Shown: positions 35,983-46,097, counted from the stretch's first letter. The stretch: DNA of 64,000 bases from Fischerella thermalis PCC 7521 (GCF_000317225.1 NZ_AJLL01000081.1:1-64000), one strand, 5' to 3'. A program made the numbers and translations. The notes: generated by a model from the sequence alone, not told the origin.

Positions 35983-37347
35983 ATGTCAGAATTTTTTCAT
36001 CAAATCTCTCGCCGCAAGTTTATAGTTACAGCTACTGCTTCTGCGAGTGCAGTATTTCTCAAGGGCTGTTTGGGTAATCCACCAGAAACAGGTGGAGGTA
36101 GCGCTCAAACCCAATCAGGAGCACAGCCAGTTGCCAATATTAGCCCAGAACAAACACCAGAAACGAAAACTGTCAAATTGGGATATGTCCCAATTGTGGA
36201 AGCAGCGCCTTTAATTATTGCTAAAGAAAAAGGCTTTTTTGCTAAATATGGCATGACTGATGTTGAACTATCCAAGCAAGCTTCTTGGGGTTCAGCAAGA
36301 GATAACGTCGAAATTGGATCTGCTGGTGGCGGTATTGATGGCGGTCAATGGCAAATGCCAATGCCACATTTAATTACAGAAGGTTTAATTACCAAAGGCA
36401 ATCAAAAAATTCCCATGTATGTATTAGCACAGTTAATTACCCACGGGAATGGAATTGCTGTTGCTAGCAAGCATCAAGGAAAGGGCATTGGTTTACAACT
36501 TGCTAGTGCTAAATCTCTGTTTACGCAACTGAAATCGTCAACTCCCTTCACCGCAGCATTTACTTTCCCCCACGTCAATCAAGATTTGTGGATTCGTTAC
36601 TGGTTAGCTGCTGGTGGAATTGACCCAGATGCAGATGTGAAACTGCTGACAGTACCAGCAGCCCAAACAGTCGCCAATATGAAGACAGGAACAATGGACG
36701 CCTTCAGTACAGGCGACCCCTGGCCTTATCGAATTGTTAGAGATAAAATTGGCTTCATGGCAGCATTAACAGCAGAAATTTGGAAGAATCACCCCGAAGA
36801 GTACCTTGCCATACGGGCAGACTGGGTTGATAAAAATCCGAAAGCGACTAAAGCACTGCTTAAAGGCGTTATGGAAGCACAGCAGTGGTTGGATAACTTT
36901 GACAACCGTAAAGAAGCCGCTGCAATTCTGGCGGGACGCAACTATTTCAATTTGCCAGAAGAAATTCTTGCAGGCCCATTCCAAGGCAAGTACGACATGG
37001 GAGATGGTCGCACAATTGATGATAAATCAATGGCTCCTTACTACTGGAAAGATGAAAAAGGAAGCGTTTCTTACCCTTACAAGAGCCATGATTTGTGGTT
37101 TATCGTCGAAAACGTTCGTTGGGGTTTCTTACCAAAAGATTATTTAACAAAAGCCAATGCATTAATTGATAAAGTCAACCGTGAAGATATTTGGAAAGAA
37201 GCAGCAAAAGAAGCAGGCATAGCAGCGGCTGATATCCCCACCAGTACATCTCGTGGTGTAGAAGAATTCTTTGATGGCGTTGAGTTTGACCCCAAACAAC
37301 CAGAAGCATATTTAAAGAGTTTGCAAATCAAGAAAGTCAGTGTTTAG
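35983..37347 (+). CDS. cmpA: Bicarbonate ABC transporter substrate-binding lipoprotein
   Basis: 454 residues; the AAGGAG site lies 5 nt upstream. The N-terminus has twin arginines (SRRKFIV) and a lipobox-like LKGC, so export and lipid anchoring are likely. The rest is the NrtA/CmpA fold. NrtA binds nitrate with a His (in THDMW) and a Lys; in CmpA these are Gln and Glu (as I recall the published structures). Here the aligned positions are Gln200 (FPHVNQD) and Glu273 (HPEEYLA), favouring bicarbonate. The position next to cmpBCD and bicA agrees. NrtA remains the alternative. Confidence 0.82.
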   Translation: MSEFFHQISRRKFIVTATASASAVFLKGCLGNPPETGGGSAQTQSGAQPVANISPEQTPETKTVKLGYVPIVEAAPLIIAKEKGFFAKYGMTDVELSKQASWGSARDNVEIGSAGGGIDGGQWQMPMPHLITEGLITKGNQKIPMYVLAQLITHGNGIAVASKHQGKGIGLQLASAKSLFTQLKSSTPFTAAFTFPHVNQDLWIRYWLAAGGIDPDADVKLLTVPAAQTVANMKTGTMDAFSTGDPWPYRIVRDKIGFMAALTAEIWKNHPEEYLAIRADWVDKNPKATKALLKGVMEAQQWLDNFDNRKEAAAILAGRNYFNLPEEILAGPFQGKYDMGDGRTIDDKSMAPYYWKDEKGSVSYPYKSHDLWFIVENVRWGFLPKDYLTKANALIDKVNREDIWKEAAKEAGIAAADIPTSTSRGVEEFFDGVEFDPKQPEAYLKSLQIKKVSV

Positions 37348-37447
37348 TTGGTTGTTGTTTGTTGTTTGGAACTAACTATCAACCATCAACCACCAACCAC
37401 TATTTACTATCCCCCAAGCATCAACCACCACATAAAGGAAAAGAGCA

Positions 37448-38287
37448 ATGACAGTAGCCAGCAGACGCCGTAATAATACAAATTTTGATAATAATTTAAT
37501 ATCCCGTTTACAAAAACAATTTCCTGATCTGATACCTCCTGCGATCGCCCTTATTATCTTTCTTGTTGCTTGGCAGGCTTTCTCTTGGCTTCCGGGGGCA
37601 ACACTACCTGGCCCAATCCAGGTTATTCAAGATACCTGGATGTTAATTATGTATCCCTTTTATGACAGAGGTGGTATCGATAAGGGACTATTTTGGCAGA
37701 TTTGGGCAAGTCTGCAACGGGTTGCAATTAGTTACACTTTAGCTGCGATCGTTGGTATTGGAGTGGGGATTGCGATCGGTGTTAATAAAACAATTTACAA
37801 AGCATTGGATCCTCTATTTCAGTTATTACGAACCGTACCACCTTTAGCTTGGGTTCCCATTTCTTTGGCAGCTTTAAGACAAAACGAACCTGCTGCATTG
37901 TTCGTGATTTTTATCACCGCTATTTGGCCAATCTTGATCAATACCTATGTAGGTGTGACTCAAATTCCCCAAGACTACAACAACGTCGCCAAAGTTCTGC
38001 AACTCAATAAAAAAGATTACTTTTTTAATATCCTCATTCCTGCTGCTTTGCCCTACATTTTCACTGGTTTAAGAATTGCGATCGGTCTTGCTTGGTTGGC
38101 AATTATTGCTGCGGAAATCGTGATGTCCGGGATTGTGGGAATTGGCTTTTTCATCTGGGATGCTTATCAAAACAACGACGTCAGCGAAGTCATACTAGCC
38201 CTGGTTTATATCGGTATTGTCGGTCTGTTGCTGGACAAACTCATGGCTTGGATTCAAACTCTAATTGTGCCAGCAGAACAAAAATAG
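37448..38287 (+). CDS. cmpB: Bicarbonate ABC transporter permease
   Basis: 279 residues with about six hydrophobic helices and the ABC permease EAA-type region (VLQLNKKDYFFNILIPAALPYIFTGLRIA, about 175-205). The family (NrtB/CmpB/SsuC) moves nitrate, bicarbonate, sulfonate or taurine. It starts 100 bp after cmpA, with AAAGGAAAAG upstream of its ATG, and is followed by the fused ATPase gene. Confidence 0.87.
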   Translation: MTVASRRRNNTNFDNNLISRLQKQFPDLIPPAIALIIFLVAWQAFSWLPGATLPGPIQVIQDTWMLIMYPFYDRGGIDKGLFWQIWASLQRVAISYTLAAIVGIGVGIAIGVNKTIYKALDPLFQLLRTVPPLAWVPISLAALRQNEPAALFVIFITAIWPILINTYVGVTQIPQDYNNVAKVLQLNKKDYFFNILIPAALPYIFTGLRIAIGLAWLAIIAAEIVMSGIVGIGFFIWDAYQNNDVSEVILALVYIGIVGLLLDKLMAWIQTLIVPAEQK

Positions 38288-38352
38288 ATGGGGAGGTAGG
38301 GAGAATAACACCCCATTACCCCATCACTCTATCACTTAGGAATTCAAGAATT

Positions 38353-40356
38353 ATGTCTGTTTTTGTTGCTGTTGACCAAATTGATAAAGTTTTTAATCTC
38401 ACTGGCGGCGGTCAATATATTGCCCTTAAAGGAATTGACCTCCAAATTAAAAAAGGCGAATTTGTTTCCTTAATTGGTCACTCTGGTTGTGGTAAATCCA
38501 CCTTATTAAATATGATTGCAGGTTTGGATTTACCAACAGAAGGTTTAGTCACCTTAGAAGGAAAACGCATCACCAAACCAGGTCCAGATCGAATGGTGGT
38601 GTTTCAAAACTATTCTCTATTACCTTGGCGAACAGTCAGAGAAAACATCGCCTTAGCAGTAGATTCTGTGATGACACATTTGCCTGCGGGAGAACGTCGG
38701 GCTATTGTCGAAAAACATATAGATATGGTCGGTTTGCGTCCCCATGCAGACAAACCACCCGGAATGTTATCAGGAGGACAAAAACAACGGGTAGCTATAG
38801 CCCGCGCTTTAGCTATTCGCCCCAAGTTACTATTATTAGATGAACCCTTTGGGGCATTGGATGCCCTCACACGGGGTAACTTGCAAGAACAATTAATGCA
38901 AATCTGCGAAGAAAACGAAGTCACCGCCGTCATGGTGACACACGATGTAGACGAAGCAGTGCTACTTTCTGACAGAATAGTCATGCTCACCAATGGGCCA
39001 GAATCAAAAATTGGTGGCATTTTGGAAGTAGATATTCCTAGACCCCGTAAACGGATGGAAGTAGTTGAACATCCCAGCTACTACAGCTTGCGGAGTGAAA
39101 TGATTTACTTCCTCAATCAACAAAAACGCATCAAAAAAATTCGGGCGCGCAAAACTACAATTGTCTCCAAACACGGTTTAGAAAAAGTCAATCTTGAGAT
39201 CGGCTTTGTACCGCTTACAGCTTGCGCCCCTTTAGCAATAGCCAAAGAAAAAGGCTTTTTCGTTAAACACGGTTTAGATGATGTCAACTTAGTCCGCGAA
39301 ACCAGTTGGCGTGGTATTGTCGATGGTATAAGTGACAGATATTTAGATGCAGCCCAAATGCCCTCTGGAATGCCGATGTGGTTAACTCTGGGAGGAAATG
39401 GTGACCGACCTCTACCTGTTGTTACCTCCCTCACCATGACACGCAACGGTAACGCTATTACTTTAGCAAAACGCTTTTACGACCAAGGGATACAAACCGT
39501 TGCTGAATTTAAACAGTATCTGAAAAGTACCCGTACCGAACCCCACATCATGGGAGTAGTACATCCTTCCTCAATGCACAGTATACTGTTGCGTTACTGG
39601 CTAGCAGCAGGAGGTGTTGACCCTGACGTAGATGTCGATATTAAAACCATTCCCCCAGCCCAGATGGTAGCAGACTTGCAAGCCGGAAGTATTGATGGTT
39701 ATTGTGTAGGCGAACCCTGGAACTTCCGCGCTGCTTCCGAAGGTATTGGTTTTACCATCGCCACAGATTTAGAAGTTTGGTTAGGACACCCAGGTAAAGT
39801 GTTGGGTGTACGGGAAGATTGGGCAGCAGCTTATCCCAACACCTATATAGCATTGACTAAAGCTTTACTAGAAGCTTGCTATTACTGTTCACGCCCAGAA
39901 AACGCTGAAGAAATTCGCCAGATTTTGGCACGACGGGAATATGTCAGCACTGATATGGAGTATATCCAAATTGACGATCCAAATAACGGCACCTGTGACT
40001 TAGATCACCCCATGCGGGAATATGCCCATCACCAATTTTACGGAGAATCTGCCATTAACCGCCCCAGTCGCACAGAACAGATATGGATTATGACGCAATT
40101 AGCGCGTTGGGGTGAAGTGCCTTTCCCCCGAAATTGGGTAGAAATTGTCGAACGAGTATGTCGAGTTGGTGTGTTTAGTACTGCTGCTCGCGAATTGGGT
40201 ATGGATATTAGTTATACCCGTCAACCAATCAAACTGTTTGATGGCACTAGCTTCAATGCTGATGACCCGATCGCCTATCTTAACAGCCTCAAGATTAAAC
40301 GTGATTTTTCAGTTGCGGAAGTTATTCTTGACACACCAGTCAGGAGAGTAGCCTAA
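38353..40356 (+). CDS. cmpC: Bicarbonate transporter ATPase fused to a CmpA-like domain
   Basis: 667 residues from the ATG at 38353; an upstream in-frame extension to 38092 overlaps cmpB and is rejected. Residues 1-255 are an ABC ATPase (Walker A GHSGCGKST, signature LSGGQKQRVAIA, Walker B LLLLDEPFGALD, His in VTHDVDEA). From about 275 on follows a CmpA/NrtA-like domain (VNLEIGFVPLTACAPLAIAKE, WLAAGGVDPDVDVDIKTIPP). The CmpC/NrtC architecture is thought to let the C-terminal domain sense the substrate in the cytoplasm and regulate uptake. Confidence 0.87.
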   Translation: MSVFVAVDQIDKVFNLTGGGQYIALKGIDLQIKKGEFVSLIGHSGCGKSTLLNMIAGLDLPTEGLVTLEGKRITKPGPDRMVVFQNYSLLPWRTVRENIALAVDSVMTHLPAGERRAIVEKHIDMVGLRPHADKPPGMLSGGQKQRVAIARALAIRPKLLLLDEPFGALDALTRGNLQEQLMQICEENEVTAVMVTHDVDEAVLLSDRIVMLTNGPESKIGGILEVDIPRPRKRMEVVEHPSYYSLRSEMIYFLNQQKRIKKIRARKTTIVSKHGLEKVNLEIGFVPLTACAPLAIAKEKGFFVKHGLDDVNLVRETSWRGIVDGISDRYLDAAQMPSGMPMWLTLGGNGDRPLPVVTSLTMTRNGNAITLAKRFYDQGIQTVAEFKQYLKSTRTEPHIMGVVHPSSMHSILLRYWLAAGGVDPDVDVDIKTIPPAQMVADLQAGSIDGYCVGEPWNFRAASEGIGFTIATDLEVWLGHPGKVLGVREDWAAAYPNTYIALTKALLEACYYCSRPENAEEIRQILARREYVSTDMEYIQIDDPNNGTCDLDHPMREYAHHQFYGESAINRPSRTEQIWIMTQLARWGEVPFPRNWVEIVERVCRVGVFSTAARELGMDISYTRQPIKLFDGTSFNADDPIAYLNSLKIKRDFSVAEVILDTPVRRVA

Positions 40357-40460
40357 TTTGGGAGACAAGGGAAGGAGGACAAAGAAGACAATTATAGACA
40401 GTATCCTTATCTCCCACCTCCCCTAATCCCTACACTATCCCCTATTCCTACCTATCCACC

Positions 40461-41330
40461 ATGCATAATCGCAATTTTACAATTACCGACACTACTGCAA
40501 ATGCCCTGGGAAGACCCCTAGCAACTGCAACTTCCAACCGTCAACCTTACTTAGAAATTAAAGATGTTAGCAAAGTCTATCCCACAAAAAATGGCCCTTT
40601 TACCGTATTAGATGGAGTCAACCTCAATGTTGGTGAAGGAGAATTTATTTGTGTAATTGGTCACTCTGGTTGTGGTAAATCTACTCTTCTCAACATGGTA
40701 TCTGGGTTTAACCAACCAACCAATGGACAAGTTTTGCTAGAAGGGAAACCCATTACCAAACCTGGGCCAGACAGAATGGTGGTATTCCAAAACTATGCTC
40801 TACTACCCTGGCGGACTGCTTTTGAAAATATCTACCTAGCTGTCAACGCGGTTTATCCTAACAAACCGGAAGCAGAAAAGTCAGCAATTGTCAGGGAACA
40901 CCTGGCAATGGTGGGGTTAGCAGATGCTATGGACAAGAAACCCACTCAAATGTCTGGTGGTATGAGACAACGGGTTTCTATTGCCCGTGCTTTAGCAATT
41001 CGTCCGAAAGTCTTGATTTTGGATGAACCTTTCGGGGCGCTAGATGCTATTACCAAAGAAGAGTTACAGGAAGAACTGCTGAAAATCTGGAATGAAAACC
41101 GCTGTACAGTGTTGATGATTACCCATGACATTGATGAAGCGCTGTTTTTAGCAGATAAGTTGGTAATGATGACCAACGGTCCCCGCGCTAAAATCGGCGA
41201 AGTCATGGAGATTCCATTTCTCCGTCCCCGTGATAGACTCCGGATTATGGAAGATCCGCAATACTACAAATTGCGTAACTATGCCCTAGATTTCCTATTT
41301 AACCGCTATGCTCACGATGACGTAGGATAG
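40461..41330 (+). CDS. cmpD: Bicarbonate transporter second ATPase
   Basis: 289 residues, a single ABC ATPase: Walker A GHSGCGKST, Q-loop VFQNYALLPW, signature MSGGMRQRVSIA, Walker B VLILDEPFGALD, His in ITHDIDEALF. CmpC and CmpD pair as unlike ATPase subunits. It is the fourth gene of the operon and 105 bp after cmpC. Confidence 0.88.
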   Translation: MHNRNFTITDTTANALGRPLATATSNRQPYLEIKDVSKVYPTKNGPFTVLDGVNLNVGEGEFICVIGHSGCGKSTLLNMVSGFNQPTNGQVLLEGKPITKPGPDRMVVFQNYALLPWRTAFENIYLAVNAVYPNKPEAEKSAIVREHLAMVGLADAMDKKPTQMSGGMRQRVSIARALAIRPKVLILDEPFGALDAITKEELQEELLKIWNENRCTVLMITHDIDEALFLADKLVMMTNGPRAKIGEVMEIPFLRPRDRLRIMEDPQYYKLRNYALDFLFNRYAHDDVG

Positions 41331-41427
41331 GGCAGGTTTATCTAAAGAGTCTATTAATTAGACATTTGTTGAAAAAGAATCTAGAGACACGAAATTTTCC
41401 GTCTCTACAAGGATTCCAGGTAATATT

Positions 41428-41532
41428 GAGTTCGGTTAATCACTTATAATCAAAAACCTCACCCCCAGCCCCTCTCCTTGCTAAGGAGATGGGTGCCGAA
41501 GGCGGGGTGAGGTAAACGGGAATTATAAATAA
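41428..41532. repeat. Hairpin repeat interrupted on its right side by a MITE
   Basis: Arms GAGTTCGGTTAATCACTTAT and AGCCCCTCTCCTTGCTAAGG, then GGCGGGGTGAGGTAAACGGG. The sequence continues after the MITE at 41707 (ATAATCATACGAACT), aligning with the intact copy at 29221-29245. Confidence 0.8.
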
Positions 41533-41706
41533 CCCTCATTTGTCACTTTGGGAGAATCCAATCGCTCAAATAGTTACGGGGCTTTAGTTTCCACTTTTCG
41601 TCTATAAATTTTAGTTTCTGTTAGAAAATAAAGCCTCAAACCCGGATGAAACCAAAGTCTCAGAAGTTGGCTGAGATTATTGTTTTCCGAGAGTGACAGA
41701 ACAGGG
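41533..41706. mobile_element. MITE-like element, copy 2 (174 bp, 4-bp target duplication)
   Basis: Same ends and length as the element at 171-344; flanked by ATAA on both sides. The flanking sequence, once the element and one ATAA are removed, aligns closely with the uninterrupted repeat at 29221-29245, a natural empty site. Confidence 0.85.
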
Positions 41707-42628
41707 ATAATCATACGAACTTGACATAACCCATAATTAATTCCTGGAGACGTCTATTGCATAAACTCGCTTCTATGTTGCATTTTTTCATCGTTTGAAA
41801 AGGAACTAATTTTATGTGCTGAATGTCTTTTTGGTTTATAGAGGCTAAAGAAGTATTTATCCTCAGCTTCATTCATGAGTATCATAGATAATTATCTATG
41901 CATATACTCTTAGAGCATCATTTCCTGAGGAACCATAAGCAATTACTTATCAAAGCTATCTAATTTTTATTTAAGAATTATTGCCTAAAGGTTAACTTTT
42001 TAGGCAATAAAAGTTGTATGCTATTTTTATAAAATTAAATACGCTTTACGCATAAAGCGGTTTTTGCGAACATCAGCTAATTTTATAAAATTGCGGGAGT
42101 CTGCTTTTTAAGCTTAACTCAGCGCAAGCTGCGCTTGTATTGGAAACAAGCTATCTGGAGCAAGAAATATAATTTATTTCTTGTAACGTTTTGCTTGCAA
42201 TAAATACAATTCCTGCTTTTCAGCTTTGTGGAGATTGGAACGACCAATGAAATAGCACAATCAAATATTTCAATTAAGATGTTTTGGCAAACTAAAGTTG
42301 TATAACAAAGCAGTTTTTACAAGGTTGAAGAAGTTTTTCTAGATACAAATGTCTTCATATATCTTGTATTAAGCTCATATTTGCCAAAAATATCTCAAAA
42401 TAGTAACTGCTATTTACCTCAAAAACAGATTATTATTTGCACAGGTGAGTCGGCTATTCATTGCTGCACAAAAATATCTATTTAATCCTAAGTGTAGCAT
42501 GATAGCAGTGAACTTAAGCAAGCAAGTTTTTGAGGTTTGAGGCAGGTGCATGTTTTGGCGTATTTGAATGCTAAATCCAGGCTGAAAGTTTGTGAATTCA
42601 CAGTTCTGTTGTGATTACATCCCCATCC
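41707..42628. other. Long leader region upstream of bicA
   Basis: About 900 bp without a gene. A perfect 9-bp inverted repeat TTGCCTAAA/TTTAGGCAA lies at 41981-42007 with a GGTTAACTT loop, then A/T-rich DNA. Its length and the hairpin are compatible with a regulated leader, but no riboswitch class is recognised. Confidence 0.45.
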
Positions 42629-44350
42629 ATGCAACTGACTAATACTATCCATTTGCGAAATTTACGTGGTGATCTTTTTGGTGGTCTAACAACCGCAATT
42701 GTTTCTTTACCATTGGCGTTAGCCTTTGGAGTCGCTTCTGGTGCTGGGCCTGTGGCTGGTCTTTATGGCGCTGTTTGTGTCGGGTTTTTTGCGGCGCTAT
42801 TTGGAGGTACACCGACCCTTATTTCTGAGCCAACTGGGCCGATGACCGTAGTCATGACTGGGATTGTCGCCACGATGACTGCAAATAACCCAGAGAATGG
42901 CTTGGCCATGGCATTTACCGTGGTGATGCTAGCAGGTATATTTCAAATTTTATTTGGCATATTCAAGCTGGGCAAATACATCACCCTCATGCCCTACAGC
43001 GTGATTTCAGGCTTTATGTCTGGAATTGGCATAATTTTGATTATTCTGCAAATTGCTCCTTTTGTGGGACAGCCTAATCCCAAAGGTGGTGTACTGGGGA
43101 TGGTGCAAAACCTGCCTCAGTTGTTATCAAATATCAATCCCATAGAAACCCTTTTGGGAGTACTGACACTGGCAATTATTTTCTTAATGCCGTCGAAATT
43201 GAAGCGCTATGCTCCTCCCCAACTAGTGGCATTAATTGTCGGTACTGTGGTTTCACTGGTTTTCTTTGGGAATGCAGATATCAGACGCATCAATGACATC
43301 CCCATGGGTCTGCCACAATTGCAAGTGCCTACATTTACTCCATCACAAATCACCGTCATGCTCATTGATGGGGCAATGTTGGGGATGCTGGGATGTATTG
43401 ATACTTTGTTAACTGCGGTAATTGCAGATAGCTTGACTCGCACCGAACACAAATCTGACAAGGAATTGATTGGTCAAGGTATTGGCAACTTGGTTTCTGG
43501 TATATGTGGTGGGCTACCTGGGGCGGGTGCCACAATGGGAACTGTGGTCAATATTCAAACAGGAGCCAAAACAGCTTTATCTGGTATAACTCGCGCGATT
43601 ATTTTGCTAGTGGTGGTCTTGTGGGCTGCGAATTTGACCGAAACTATTCCCATGGCGGTGTTAGCAGGTATTGCTCTCAAGGTCGGTATTGATATTCTCG
43701 ATTGGAGTTTCCTCAAACGCGCTCATCAAGTATCCCTGAAGGGAACAATCATTATGTACGGGGTGATGTTCCTGACAGTGTTTGTGGATTTGATTGTGGC
43801 TGTGGGCGTTGGGGTGTTTATTGCTAATATCTTGACCATTGAACGTCTTTCTAGCTTGCAATCACAAGAAGTTAAAACCATTACTGACGCTGATGATGCC
43901 ATTGTTTTGAACGCACAAGAAAAGCAGTTGTTAGATCAAGCCAACGGACGGGTATTGCTGTTCTACCTGAGTGGACCGATGGTTTTTGGAGTTTCCAAAG
44001 CGATCGCTCGTGAACATAATGCCATCAAAGACTGCGATGTTGTCATTATGGACTTGAGTGACGTACCTTTGTTGGGTGTTACTGCTTCACTGGCAATTGA
44101 AAATGCCATCAGAGAAGCAGTTGAAAAAGGTCGCCATGTATTCATAGTTGGTGCAACTGGCAAAATTAAGCGACGCCTAGAAAAATTAGGCATTATGCAA
44201 TTGTTACCTCCACATCACTTACTAATGAATCGTACAGAAGCACTGCAACAAGCACTTATTTTGGTTAATGGTTACGTAGCCGATACGAACACTGCAACAA
44301 GCACCACATACCGAAGCGATTTTGGTGACACTGCTGTAGTCCAGCAGTAA
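42629..44350 (+). CDS. bicA: BicA-type SulP sodium/bicarbonate symporter
   Basis: 573 residues from the ATG at 42629 (MQLTNTIHLRNLRGDLFGG); a GTG 18 bases upstream is an alternative. The start and the stretch GTPTLISEPTGPMTVVMT closely resemble BicA of marine Synechococcus. The transmembrane core (about 10-420) carries the SulP family signature, and a C-terminal STAS domain spans about 430-550 (GRVLLFYLSGPMVFGVSKAIA, DCDVVIMDLSDVPLLGVTA). BicA is a low-affinity, high-flux Na+-dependent HCO3- importer of the plasma membrane. It follows cmpABCD and precedes a Na+/H+ antiporter. Confidence 0.88.
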   Translation: MQLTNTIHLRNLRGDLFGGLTTAIVSLPLALAFGVASGAGPVAGLYGAVCVGFFAALFGGTPTLISEPTGPMTVVMTGIVATMTANNPENGLAMAFTVVMLAGIFQILFGIFKLGKYITLMPYSVISGFMSGIGIILIILQIAPFVGQPNPKGGVLGMVQNLPQLLSNINPIETLLGVLTLAIIFLMPSKLKRYAPPQLVALIVGTVVSLVFFGNADIRRINDIPMGLPQLQVPTFTPSQITVMLIDGAMLGMLGCIDTLLTAVIADSLTRTEHKSDKELIGQGIGNLVSGICGGLPGAGATMGTVVNIQTGAKTALSGITRAIILLVVVLWAANLTETIPMAVLAGIALKVGIDILDWSFLKRAHQVSLKGTIIMYGVMFLTVFVDLIVAVGVGVFIANILTIERLSSLQSQEVKTITDADDAIVLNAQEKQLLDQANGRVLLFYLSGPMVFGVSKAIAREHNAIKDCDVVIMDLSDVPLLGVTASLAIENAIREAVEKGRHVFIVGATGKIKRRLEKLGIMQLLPPHHLLMNRTEALQQALILVNGYVADTNTATSTTYRSDFGDTAVVQQ

Positions 44351-44360
44351 CTAACTAAAA

Positions 44361-44384
44361 AGAGACGTTGAATGCAACGTCTCT
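44361..44384 (+). terminator. Perfect 10-bp hairpin after bicA
   Basis: AGAGACGTTG, loop AATG, CAACGTCTCT, about 10 bp after the bicA stop. No long T-run follows, so termination may be partial and the antiporter could be read through. Confidence 0.5.
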
Positions 44385-44445
44385 AGCAAATGTAAAACCA
44401 TACCTGCATTCGCAACCTGAGTGAGTCGCTACAGAGATATAAAAA

Positions 44446-45864
44446 ATGATTTTTCCAGAATTAATAGTTAATTCAGTTACTTGGGTATCTTCCTGGAGTT
44501 CTGATTTACAGTTTCCTGTTCTAGCAACAGCAAGCGAATCAGAATATGCTCCTGTTGTCCTTACTGGAGTATTACTGAGTTTAGTTGTGATTTATCTTGC
44601 CAGTAAACTCGGTGGTGAATTATCAAGGATGATGGACTTTCCGCCAGTTTTGGGGGAATTGGTTGGTGGAGTCGTAGTTGGTGCTTCCGCCTTGCATCTG
44701 CTGGTATTTCCTGAAAGCGGTGCGATCGCGACAGACTCAGTAATCATGAATATACTGCAATTCATCGGCAATCTTAGTCCGGAGGCAGTAACATCTGTTT
44801 TTCAAAGCCAAAGTGAGGCGATTTCGATTCTAGCCGAGTTGGGTGTAATCGTTCTTTTATTTGAAATTGGCTTGGAGTCAGACTTACGGGAACTAAAGAA
44901 GGTCGGGTATCAAGCAGCAATAGTAGCATGTGTTGGGGTCGCGGTTCCTTTTGCAGTCGGTACTGTGGGACTGATGTTTTTCTTTCACACCCCAGCAATT
45001 CCTGCTATTTTCGCTGGTGCAGCACTAACCGCTACAAGCATTGGTATTACCTCCAAAGTTTTATCAGAACTTGGACATCTCAAATCTCGAGAAGGTCAAA
45101 TTATTGTTGGCGCTGCTGTAATTGATGATGTTTTGGGAATTATTGTTTTGGCAGTAGTAGCAAGTCTGGCTAAAACTGGCGAAGTAGATATTTTGAACGT
45201 GATTTACTTGATTGTCAGCGCTACTGTTTTTCTGATTGGTTCAATTCTTCTGGGCAAATTCTTTAATAAAACTTTTGTTACTATTGCTGATAAACTGCAA
45301 ACACGCGGGAAACTAATCATTCCAGCATTTATCTTTGCATTCTTTATGGCTTTTATTGGCAACGCCATCCATTTAGAAGCAATTTTAGGCGCGTTTGCTG
45401 CTGGATTAGTTTTAGATGAAACCGATAAACGCAAAGAATTAGATCAACAAGTGATTCCCATTGCTGATATCTTAGTGCCGATTTTCTTTGTGACTGTGGG
45501 TGCGAGGGTTGATTTAGGTGTCCTCAATCCCATTGTTCCTGAAAATCAACAAGGATTAATAATTGCGATCTTTTTGGTAGTAGTGGCAATTATTGGTAAG
45601 GTAGTCACAGGTTGGTCAGTGTTTGGTCAGCCCGGAATTAACCGTTTGGCGATTGGTGTCGGGATGATTCCTCGGGGTGAAGTGGGTTTGGTGTTCCTTG
45701 GTATTGGTGCAGCTAGTGGTGCGATCGATAAACCTCTGCAAGCAGCGATTATCATCATGGTAATTCTCACGACCTTTTTAGCACCGCCTTTCTTACGGTT
45801 GGCATTTAATAAACAGTCAGGAGAAACGGAAGAGTTAGTTGAACCAGCTGATTTGATTGGTTAA
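44446..45864 (+). CDS. CPA2-family Na+/H+ antiporter (NhaS3-like)
   Basis: 472 residues with about twelve hydrophobic segments, a monovalent cation:proton antiporter-2 domain over nearly the whole length. Motifs: FPPVLGELVGGVVVGASALH at the start of the core, VIDDVLGIIVLAVVASL (paired Asp of the ion site, about 227), GAFAAGLVLDETDKR, and GMIPRGEVGLVFLGIG near the C-terminus. It resembles cyanobacterial NhaS3. It lies 95 bp after bicA on the same strand, so it could restore the Na+ gradient used by BicA. Confidence 0.87.
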   Translation: MIFPELIVNSVTWVSSWSSDLQFPVLATASESEYAPVVLTGVLLSLVVIYLASKLGGELSRMMDFPPVLGELVGGVVVGASALHLLVFPESGAIATDSVIMNILQFIGNLSPEAVTSVFQSQSEAISILAELGVIVLLFEIGLESDLRELKKVGYQAAIVACVGVAVPFAVGTVGLMFFFHTPAIPAIFAGAALTATSIGITSKVLSELGHLKSREGQIIVGAAVIDDVLGIIVLAVVASLAKTGEVDILNVIYLIVSATVFLIGSILLGKFFNKTFVTIADKLQTRGKLIIPAFIFAFFMAFIGNAIHLEAILGAFAAGLVLDETDKRKELDQQVIPIADILVPIFFVTVGARVDLGVLNPIVPENQQGLIIAIFLVVVAIIGKVVTGWSVFGQPGINRLAIGVGMIPRGEVGLVFLGIGAASGAIDKPLQAAIIIMVILTTFLAPPFLRLAFNKQSGETEELVEPADLIG

Positions 45865-45929
45865 TTTTGGCTTTCGTTAGAAACGAACCACATAGGACGC
45901 AAAAAGTAGCATGAACTATAAAGATCCCT

Positions 45930-46096
45930 TAGATCTTGCACCTACTTTTTCGTCCGCCAAGAAATAAATTTCAAAGGCTCAAAGCTCAAGTAAGCTAAAG
46001 CTTACTGGATATACATTTGAGTCCGTTTTAACGGACTTGGGCTATGAGGGTTGAACTTCAGTTCAAGGCGTACTCAGGGCGAGGCGCAACTCAGGT
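45930..46096. repeat. Dispersed repeat containing GTCCGTTTTAACGGAC
   Basis: Contains CTTGCACCT near 45937, then AAGTAAGCTAAAGCTTACT and the hairpin GTCCGTTTTAACGGAC at about 46022. About 70 bp of it (46020-46090) recurs with changes at 59765-59835. Non-coding. Confidence 0.65.
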
Positions 46097-46097
46097 A

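Noticed and set aside
38092-38352. The upstream part of the frame extending the cmpC gene
   Set aside because: It overlaps cmpB out of frame, has no family similarity and the ATG at 38353 gives the normal CmpC start and length.
35983-41330. Nitrate transporter nrtABCD
   Set aside because: The substrate-site residues and the neighbouring bicA and antiporter favour cmp; nirA and narB are absent. Retained as alternative in the entries.
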